From positions 1 to 20,752 of the forward strand of contig CAZLHI010000049.1 of the NCBI GenBank assembly GCA_964559435.1: 20,752 nt of DNA, given 5' to 3'. Source of the DNA: Hebobacterum sp964559435. Its GTDB lineage: Bacteria > Armatimonadota > Hebobacteria > Hebobacterales > Hebobacteraceae. Below, one piece after another: positions 15,999 to 20,752 of this stretch (position 1 is the first letter of the stretch; each line of letters opens with the position of its first letter). A program made the translations under genes and the position numbers. The notes beneath the pieces are model-generated. The model ran no database searches. It saw nothing but the letters and a program-made list of their open reading frames with translations, and had not been told where the DNA came from.

Positions 15999-16031
15999 CG
16001 CGCTCTCCTCCCAACAAGGGCACTATTCGGA

Positions 16032-16210
16032 GGGCAGGAGCTTGCCTCCTGCCCCGTCGTCCGGTAGGGCGGGGAGGTCTCCGCCTCCCCGCCGGCCGTT
16101 GCCTGTGGGGCAGGCCTGCACTGAGCGAAGTCGAAGTGACCCTTGGCCGCCTCGGGCGGCTTCGCGTCCTGCCTGGCCGTTCTGTAGGGCGGCCATGCGC
16201 TAGGCCCTAC
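16032..16210. repeat. Cluster of three intergenic hairpins between the radical SAM gene and purN
   Basis: The 260-bp spacer has three perfect inverted repeats: GGGCAGGAG/CTCCTGCCC (16032-16040 with 16046-16054), GGCGGGGAGG/CCTCCCCGCC (16068-16077 with 16084-16093), and GTAGGGC/GCCCTAC (16184-16190 with 16204-16210). The motif GTAGGGCGG occurs twice (16064 and 16184). The one nearest the radical SAM stop could act as its terminator; the others lie in the presumed purN leader. Confidence 0.7.
16115..16139 (-). repeat. Dispersed short repeat 2, copy A
   Basis: Read on the minus strand this is ACTTCGACTTCGCTCAGTGC followed by AGGC. It matches 19106-19128 (plus strand) in the core TTCGRCTTCGCTCAGKGCAGGC with two base differences. 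From memory, sequences of this type (CTGAGCGAAGTCGAAG) recur in intergenic spaces of many environmental bacterial genomes. No coding function. Confidence 0.65.
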
Positions 16211-16258
16211 GTAGCCTTGGCGGAGTAGGGAAGCATCGCCGCCGGTGGCTGGTCGCCC

Positions 16259-17806
16259 TCACCGCCCCTGCAATCTCGCATGGAACTCCGCGTTCCAGGG
16301 GCCGTAGGGGCAGCTCATACAGGAGCAGCCTTCGAGGCCGGGGAGGCGGTTGGGCAGGTCGAGGCATTCCTCGCGGAACTGGCGATAGGTCTTGGCCCGC
16401 CAGGCGGCGGCGAACCCGCCCTCCTTCACATCGCCGACCACTCGCTCGCAAGCGCAGCAGGGATGGATGCGCCCGCCGGCCGTGACGAGCGCAAAGATGT
16501 GGCCGATGTAGCACGGCATGTGCGCGTAGACGTTCATGGAGAAGGAGGTGCCGCTCTCGGCCAGCGCGCCGAAAGTCCCCCGCACTTCGAGCCCTTTTGA
16601 CTCGGCCAGCTCGACGGCCTCGGCGACATTGCGCTTCGCCTCGTCGAGCTGATCTTCGTCGAGCTGCACCGGCGCCTGCGGCGGGGCCGCGCCGAGCGCG
16701 CTGAAGGTCACGATGTCCGCGCCCGCGTCGGCCACCACCTCCACCCACTGCACCGGCTCCGTGTAGTTGTCCGCCTGCACCACGAAGGAAGTCTCGATGG
16801 CCGGCGCGGACAGCCCGGCCTTCTCCCGCGCCGTGCGCACGGCGCGAATGCCTTCCACCACCCGCTCGAAGGCCGACTCGGCGGCCCCGTGCACCTTCGC
16901 GTAGCTCGCGGGCGTGGCGGCATTGATGCTCACGTGAAGCTCGTCCAGCCCCAGCGACACCAGCTCCCGCGCCTTCTCTTCGTCGAGCAGGCTGGCGTTC
17001 GTCACCAGCCGCACCCACAGACCGGCCTCCTTCGCCTGCCGCAGGAAGTCGAACATCCGCGGGTGCAGCAGCGGCTCGCCGAGGCCGCACAGCTCCACCC
17101 CGCTGCAGCCCAGATCGCCGAGATCGGCGATCAGCGCCTCGTACATCTCGGCGTCCATCACCCCGAAGTCGCGCTCCCCGAGCACGCCGTCGGCGGCCAT
17201 GCGTCGGCCGCCATCAGCGCAGTAGGGCGAATGCTCGGAGCACATGATGCAGCGGTGGTTGCAACGGTCGCTGATGCCTATGTTGACGCGCTTGAAGCCC
17301 CACGGCGGCCGCTCGCCGTGCAGCAGCTTCAGGGCGCGCCGCCGCCCAAGCGGCGCGGTCAGGCTGCCCAGCGCGCCCCGCGCCAGTGCCACCGGCCCCA
17401 CTGAGATTCCAGATCGGCGCAGCCACTGGCTGAACGGAACCACCTCTCCCTCCGGCCCCACCGCTACTTTCTCGTTCGCCCGCGCCAGGCGAAGCAGCGC
17501 GGCCGTCCGCCGGTAGGCGGAGCTGTCGAGGTCACCAACGGCCGCCCAGGCCGCGTCGTAGCCGCGCCGGACCGCCACCAGCAGAGAGGACCGAATCGAG
17601 AAGCCGTACGGCCCGCTCGCCCGCGCCGCGATCACCCGATCGGCCGAGATCGAAGAGCCCGGCCGCGCCACCGCGGTGACGTGCGCGACTGGGAACTGCT
17701 CGCGCAGGCGACCGAGCGCGGCCTCAGCCGCGCTGTCATCGACGGCTGCGATGAGAAGGGCGCGGGGCCCGCTCGCCGGCGCCGGGTTCTGGGGATCACC
17801 GCTCAC
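16259..17806 (-). CDS. Radical SAM/SPASM protein with N-terminal Rossmann-like domain
   Basis: The 515-aa product has a radical SAM core from about residue 170, with the 4Fe-4S motif Cys182-x3-Cys186-x2-Cys189 (ISDRCNHRCIMCSEHS), the GGEP-like CGLGEPLLHP and LVTNASLL. A SPASM-type C-terminus carries further cysteines at 432, 450, 451, 453, 481, 494, 496 and 499, enough for one or two auxiliary clusters. Residues 1-150 are an additional domain (RALLIAAVDD, LREQFPVAHVTAVARPG, VRRGYDAAWAAVGD) that resembles the N-terminal Rossmann half of GT-B glycosyltransferases; this is inferred from pattern only. The reaction is unknown; no small peptide substrate gene is evident beside it. The start is GTG 17806 without an obvious ribosome site. 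Divergent from the lipoprotein gene. Confidence 0.85.
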   Translation of the reverse strand: MSGDPQNPAPASGPRALLIAAVDDSAAEAALGRLREQFPVAHVTAVARPGSSISADRVIAARASGPYGFSIRSSLLVAVRRGYDAAWAAVGDLDSSAYRRTAALLRLARANEKVAVGPEGEVVPFSQWLRRSGISVGPVALARGALGSLTAPLGRRRALKLLHGERPPWGFKRVNIGISDRCNHRCIMCSEHSPYCADGGRRMAADGVLGERDFGVMDAEMYEALIADLGDLGCSGVELCGLGEPLLHPRMFDFLRQAKEAGLWVRLVTNASLLDEEKARELVSLGLDELHVSINAATPASYAKVHGAAESAFERVVEGIRAVRTAREKAGLSAPAIETSFVVQADNYTEPVQWVEVVADAGADIVTFSALGAAPPQAPVQLDEDQLDEAKRNVAEAVELAESKGLEVRGTFGALAESGTSFSMNVYAHMPCYIGHIFALVTAGGRIHPCCACERVVGDVKEGGFAAAWRAKTYRQFREECLDLPNRLPGLEGCSCMSCPYGPWNAEFHARLQGR

Positions 17807-17934
17807 ATGGAAAGTGTATCACGCGCCCGAAACACTGGGCAACACTACCGCCGCGTCTGTCCCACAGGGCAGGAGCTGAGCCCCCTCCCTGCGAACTGAG
17901 CGCAAACAAGAGCGATGACAGGAGGGCGAGGGCC

Positions 17935-18363
17935 GTGATCTGCCGCAGAGAAGTGCCGGCCGCAGCCGTTTGTTTTCTGACCCTTGCCGCCTTGTGCATC
18001 GGATGCGGGCCAAGGAAGCAGGCCACACCAGGTGGGGCCTTTACCGACCCATCGCAGCCCGGCACCCCCAGCTCGCGCCCGGCAGTAAGACCGGCTCTGC
18101 CCCCGCCGAGCACCGGACCGCCGATCGGCGCCCTACCAGGGGCAGCCCCCGGCCGAGCTGATGACGCCTCTTCGGTCCAGCGCGAAGTAGACGACTACGT
18201 ACAGCGGGCCAGAGAGTACGAGCAACAGCAGCAGGAGCTCCGGCAGCAGGAGCTCCAGTCGGCACCACCTTCGGACATGTGGGTACCCATGCCCGAAGCG
18301 CCGGCCGAGGCCGAGTGGACTGAGACCGGCGAGGAAGAAGAGCCCGAGTCACCCTCCAGCTAA
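17935..18363 (+). CDS. Small predicted lipoprotein, Pro-rich with Gln/Glu coiled-coil segment
   Basis: The 142-aa protein starts with a basic n-region and a hydrophobic core (VPAAAVCFLTLAALCIGC) ending at Cys24. LCIGC is a near-lipobox, with Cys rather than the usual Leu at -3. A proline-rich stretch (38-75) follows, then a Gln/Glu-rich helix (about 80-110, QREVDDYVQRAREYEQQQQ) and an acidic tail. I recognise no family. It is probably an exported, lipid-anchored envelope protein. GTG 17935 follows GGAGGG (17921-17926) at 8 nt, which supports a real gene. The helix contains two copies of GCAGCAGGAGCTCC, a small internal duplication. Confidence 0.7.
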   Translation: MICRREVPAAAVCFLTLAALCIGCGPRKQATPGGAFTDPSQPGTPSSRPAVRPALPPPSTGPPIGALPGAAPGRADDASSVQREVDDYVQRAREYEQQQQELRQQELQSAPPSDMWVPMPEAPAEAEWTETGEEEEPESPSS

Positions 18364-18432
18364 GCGGGGCCGCCGGGTTGCCGCCGGCAACGACGCGCCC
18401 GCCTCGCGCCACCCAGTGCTCCGGATGGCATG

Positions 18433-18557
18433 AAGCAGGCGCGTCAAGGGCTGAATCGCGTTGTCCCTGCGACAGCAGTATCGTTTTGTCGTCGGTCAGC
18501 CGGCTCCCAGACTAGCAGGCAAACGGCCGTCCGTCAACCGCTTCGCGCCGGAGCCGC
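18433..18557 (+). repeat. Dispersed intergenic element, copy B (possible structured RNA)
   Basis: This is the second copy of the element at 12091-12205, in the same orientation. The 24-bp identical block is 18479-18502. GCAGG (18435-18439) pairs with CCTGC (18466-18470) and CGCG (18440-18443) with CGCG (18457-18460), as in copy A, while the apical loop differs in sequence and by one base in length. It occupies most of the 275-bp spacer between the lipoprotein stop and the acetyltransferase start, ending about 80 nt before that ATG. The small ATG-led frames across both copies are in different phases at their 5' ends, which argues against a conserved peptide. Confidence 0.75.
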
Positions 18558-18638
18558 CCGAGGCCCCCGGGGCCCGTGCCCTACGAATCCGACGCTTCTT
18601 CCTGTACTATGAGAGGCGACTCGTCGAGAGGTGGGACA

Positions 18639-19085
18639 ATGCAGATACGCAGGCTCGTCGAGGGAGACGAAGAGGCGGCGTGTCAACTCATCGAGCAGGT
18701 CAAGTTCGCGATCGATGAGGTCGCAGATGTGTCGCTCGATCCCGCGGACATGCGTACGCTCCTCGCCGACGAGCGCGCCTACCTCATTGCGGCCTGTGTC
18801 GATGACAAGCCGGTCGGCCTGGTCTATGGCTACCGCTTCCCCCGCCTCGACGGGCCGAGGCCGATGATGTTCCTCTACGAGATCGGAGTGCTGGAGCAGT
18901 ACCGGCGGCGGGGCCTCGGGCGCGCCCTGGTGGAAAAGCTGAAGCGCTTCGCCGAAGAGCATAACTGCCGCAAGATGTTCGTGCCCACCCAGGCCTCGAA
19001 CGAGGCGGCGATGGCCCTCTATCGCTCCACTGGCGGCGAGGGCGGAGCCGACCCCGACGCGGCCGGCTTCTGGTGGAATTGGTGA
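18639..19085 (+). CDS. GNAT acetyltransferase, AAC(3)-I-like
   Basis: The 148-aa cytoplasmic protein is a complete GNAT fold. The acetyl-CoA pyrophosphate loop is YRRRGLGRALVEKL (Arg89 to Gly94), preceded by the strand FLYEIGVLEQ and followed by QASNEAAMALYRSTGG. The pattern YLIAACVDDKPVGLVYGYRFPRLDGPRP resembles the aminoglycoside 3-N-acetyltransferase AAC(3)-I subgroup. Resistance cannot be claimed: environmental members often have unknown substrates. ATG 18639 was chosen over ATG 18576 because GAGAGG lies just upstream and the fold begins at MQIRRL. It is the only plus-strand gene after copy B of the dispersed element. Confidence 0.85.
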   Translation: MQIRRLVEGDEEAACQLIEQVKFAIDEVADVSLDPADMRTLLADERAYLIAACVDDKPVGLVYGYRFPRLDGPRPMMFLYEIGVLEQYRRRGLGRALVEKLKRFAEEHNCRKMFVPTQASNEAAMALYRSTGGEGGADPDAAGFWWNW

Positions 19086-19087
19086 TC

Positions 19088-19150
19088 GGTGCGGGGGGAC
19101 GACCCATTCGGCTTCGCTCAGGGCAGGCCGGCGATTCGTCCCCCCGCACC
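19088..19150. repeat. 15-bp inverted repeat enclosing dispersed short repeat 2, copy B
   Basis: GGTGCGGGGGGACGA (19088-19102) and TCGTCCCCCCGCACC (19136-19150) are perfect inverted repeats. The 33-nt interior holds the second copy of the short repeat (19106-19128, TTCGGCTTCGCTCAGGGC core). It begins 2 nt after the acetyltransferase stop codon. It looks like a small palindromic intergenic element and may also act as a 3' end. Confidence 0.75.
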
Positions 19151-19187
19151 CCCTCTGCTGGGTGCTCGGCAGTACGGTGAGTGCGCT

Positions 19188-19218
19188 TCGAGGGGGGAGG
19201 GACACCCTCCCCCCTCGA
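19188..19218 (+). terminator. Strong GC-rich hairpin, possible terminator
   Basis: TCGAGGGGGGAGGG (19188-19201) and CCCTCCCCCCTCGA (19205-19218) form a perfect 14-bp stem with a 3-nt loop. On the plus strand it is followed by TTCTTCC, a weak U-tract. It is placed to end the acetyltransferase transcript. Confidence 0.6.
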
Positions 19219-19276
19219 TTCTTCCCCCTCCCCACGGCGGACCGGGGCCGGTGCGAGTGCGAAGAGGCAGAGGTGT

Positions 19277-19298
19277 GCCCGAGAGTACACTCTCGGGC
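19277..19298 (-). terminator. Hairpin downstream of the membrane protein pair
   Basis: GCCCGAGAGT and ACTCTCGGGC (19277-19286 and 19289-19298) form a perfect 10-bp inverted repeat around two bases. It lies about 17 nt past the stop of the minus-strand membrane gene. There is no U-tract, so terminator function is tentative. Confidence 0.5.
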
Positions 19299-19314
19299 GA
19301 TAGCCATCGCGCCG

Positions 19315-20004
19315 TCACACCAGCTTCGTTATCACCCGGAGCAGGAGTCGGAAGAAGGCTTCGAAGGCGTTGCCCTGTTCTGTCAGCGGCCGGATGAAGA
19401 CCTCCGTCTGGCGGAAGAAGGGGCGGAAGATCCACACCATCTGCAAGCCCACCGCGCCGTAGATCACCAGCCAGATGCGCATGATCCTCAGGCAGCGGGC
19501 TCGCACGGCCTCATCGAGGTGCGCGGCGGCTGCGGCCTGGAAGCCGAAGCGCACTCCGCCCGCGCCCACGAGGCAGCCCACGACGAGGTTGATGAACACC
19601 ACGAAGTGATAGTCCCGCACCGAGGTCAGCATCAGGAAGCCGAGGGGCGGGGCGAGGGAGGCCAGCAGCATGGTCGTCGCGACCACCGCGGTGAGCACGA
19701 CGCCCGTCGTCTGCAGCAGCGAGAGCCGGGCGCCGGCCAGCGAGTTGAGCATGTAGAGTGCAAGCACGCACAGGGCGAGGGTGGCGAGGAAGAGCAGGGG
19801 GAACTTCACGACATTGTAGAGGATCTGCCAGCCACCCGCATAGAGGCCGACGGTGAAGCCGTAGAGCGCGGAGAGGAGCGCCGCCACGCCCGTCATCCGC
19901 AGCACCAGCGCGGGCAGGTCGCGGCCCGAGCGGATGCGCTCGAAGAGCGCCTCTCGCTCCACTAAGTAAGTCCTCGCCAGCGACCAGGTGTGGAGTGCGC
20001 CCAT
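19315..20004 (-). CDS. Multi-pass membrane protein, paralogue of the next gene
   Basis: The 229-aa protein has about five hydrophobic segments. A short N-terminal part (HTWSLARTYLVEREALFERI) is amphipathic and probably cytoplasmic. It resembles a bacterial family, often labelled 'actin-binding WH2 domain-containing' in cyanobacteria, that looks like Yip1-type membrane proteins; that label is not evidence of actin binding. Shared motifs with the neighbour include YGFTVGLYAGGWQILYN, ARLSLLQT and YGAVGLQMVWIFRPFF. Function unknown. ATG 20004 is preceded by GGGAGG, which favours it over GTG 20019. It follows its paralogue by 30 bp, so the two are almost certainly one operon. Confidence 0.8.
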   Translation of the reverse strand: MGALHTWSLARTYLVEREALFERIRSGRDLPALVLRMTGVAALLSALYGFTVGLYAGGWQILYNVVKFPLLFLATLALCVLALYMLNSLAGARLSLLQTTGVVLTAVVATTMLLASLAPPLGFLMLTSVRDYHFVVFINLVVGCLVGAGGVRFGFQAAAAAHLDEAVRARCLRIMRIWLVIYGAVGLQMVWIFRPFFRQTEVFIRPLTEQGNAFEAFFRLLLRVITKLV

Positions 20005-20034
20005 CGTCGCCTCCCTCACACCAACCGGCCGGGG

Positions 20035-20752
20035 CTACCAGCCCTGGCCGGAGACGAACTCCGCGATGGTCGTGAGCAGGGCGACGAAGAAGTTGCCAGC
20101 CCGCGGGCGGATGAAGACATCGGTGGGGGTGAAGTAGGGCCTGAGCAGCCAGGCCATCTGCGCGCCGACCAGGCCGTAGAGCGCGATCCACCAACGCACC
20201 ACGGTCTGCACGGCCCTCTCCTCTCCGGGCACCCGGTGGAGCGCCCGCGTGCCCCGGAGTTGGAACTGCACTCCGAAGATGCCGGCGACCGTGAACACGG
20301 CGACGTTGATCAGCACCGCGAAGTGGTGGCTCCCCGGCGCGGTGAACATGAAGAACCAGACGATGGGCGCGAAGCCGATGAGGATGGTGGCGACCACGGC
20401 CGTGCTGTTGAAGGCCAGCGCGCAGGTCTGCAGCAGATCGAGGCGGCTGCCGCGGTAGCAGCTGAAGACATACAGCGACGGCAGGCAGAGCAGCAGCGTG
20501 AGGATCAGGACCCAGGGCAGCTTGATCGGGTCGAACAGAATCTGCCAGCCGCCGACGGAGATGCCGACGACCAGGCCGTAGAAGATGCTCCCCAGCAGTG
20601 TCACCAGGAAGGCATCGACGATATAGCGGCCGAGGTTCCGCCGCTCGATGATGTCCTCGAAGAGGTGCTCGCGGTACTTCAGCAGCCACTCGATGAGCGC
20701 GATTCGGCCGAGGAAGCCCGGCTTGCGGGGGCCGGGCGGCGCGGGTGGGGGC
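20035..20752 (-). CDS. Multi-pass membrane protein, paralogue of the previous gene, 5' end outside window
   Basis: The frame is open from the window edge to the stop at 20035, giving at least 239 aa. Upstream of the internal GTG at 20604 the protein continues with sense: FLGRIALIEWLLKYREHLF, then DIIERRNLGRYIVDAFLV. That corresponds to the N-terminal part of the neighbour (LARTYLVEREALFERI), so the true start lies beyond 20752 or very near it. The remainder shares FYGLVVGISVGGWQILFD, SRLDLLQT and YGLVGAQMAWLLRPYF with the neighbour. Four to five membrane segments are expected. The visible N-terminus is Pro-rich (PPPAPPGPRKPG), so this copy may carry a longer cytoplasmic tail. Function unknown. 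Confidence 0.8.
   Translation of the reverse strand, partial: PPPAPPGPRKPGFLGRIALIEWLLKYREHLFEDIIERRNLGRYIVDAFLVTLLGSIFYGLVVGISVGGWQILFDPIKLPWVLILTLLLCLPSLYVFSCYRGSRLDLLQTCALAFNSTAVVATILIGFAPIVWFFMFTAPGSHHFAVLINVAVFTVAGIFGVQFQLRGTRALHRVPGEERAVQTVVRWWIALYGLVGAQMAWLLRPYFTPTDVFIRPRAGNFFVALLTTIAEFVSGQGW

Noticed and set aside
16032..16210. CRISPR array in the repeat-rich spacer
   Set aside because: The repeats are different hairpins, not regularly spaced identical direct repeats.
18639..19085. Aminoglycoside resistance gene aac(3)-I
   Set aside because: Only fold-level similarity; no integron or mobile context, so resistance is not supported.

Overview
The window is high-GC DNA from a bacterium with an outer membrane. 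It carries three Kdo pathway genes (kdsB, kdsA, kdsC), which make the sugar linking lipid A to the LPS core. GC-rich codon use, frequent GTG starts behind GGAGG-type ribosome binding sites, a run of ten Ns and a mixture of unrelated short operons suggest a metagenome-assembled genome of an uncultivated lineage (Armatimonadota-, Planctomycetota- or Hydrogenedentota-like). The phylum cannot be fixed from this sequence. I see no phage, transposase, CRISPR array or rRNA.

Layout. 1-2.1 kb: a non-pyrrolysine MttB-family methyltransferase, convergent with a small protein that resembles pieces of type II secretion/type IV pilus proteins. 2.4-7.2 kb: a membrane-anchored PDZ protein with an 18-bp coding minisatellite, an aldo/keto reductase, an assembly gap inside a palindrome, and a large GH106-like glycoside hydrolase. 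7.2-10.2 kb, minus strand: a consensus promoter, tRNA-Val(GAC), a leader with two strong hairpins, thrS, a terminator-like hairpin, then wrbA. 10.3-13.8 kb: kdsB, a tandem-GNAT gene on the opposite strand, then overlapping kdsA-kdsC. 13.8-17.8 kb, minus strand: a GT-C-type membrane glycosyltransferase, purN, a palindrome-rich spacer, and a radical SAM/SPASM protein with an extra N-terminal domain. 17.9-20.75 kb: a small lipoprotein, an AAC(3)-I-like acetyltransferase, a palindrome-rich convergent spacer, and two tandem paralogous membrane proteins, the second cut by the window end.

Working together. KdsA and KdsC make Kdo and KdsB activates it. Arabinose-5-phosphate isomerase (KdsD) is not in the window. 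The remaining genes are mostly unlinked housekeeping or accessory functions.

The strongest unexplained signal is a pair of similar intergenic elements, at about 12091-12205 and 18433-18557. They share a 24-bp identical block and a conserved potential hairpin, lie in the same orientation upstream of plus-strand genes, and may be copies of a structured RNA or a dispersed intergenic element. A second, different dispersed repeat occurs at 16115-16139 and, inverted, at 19106-19128. No complete new defence or mobile system is evident.
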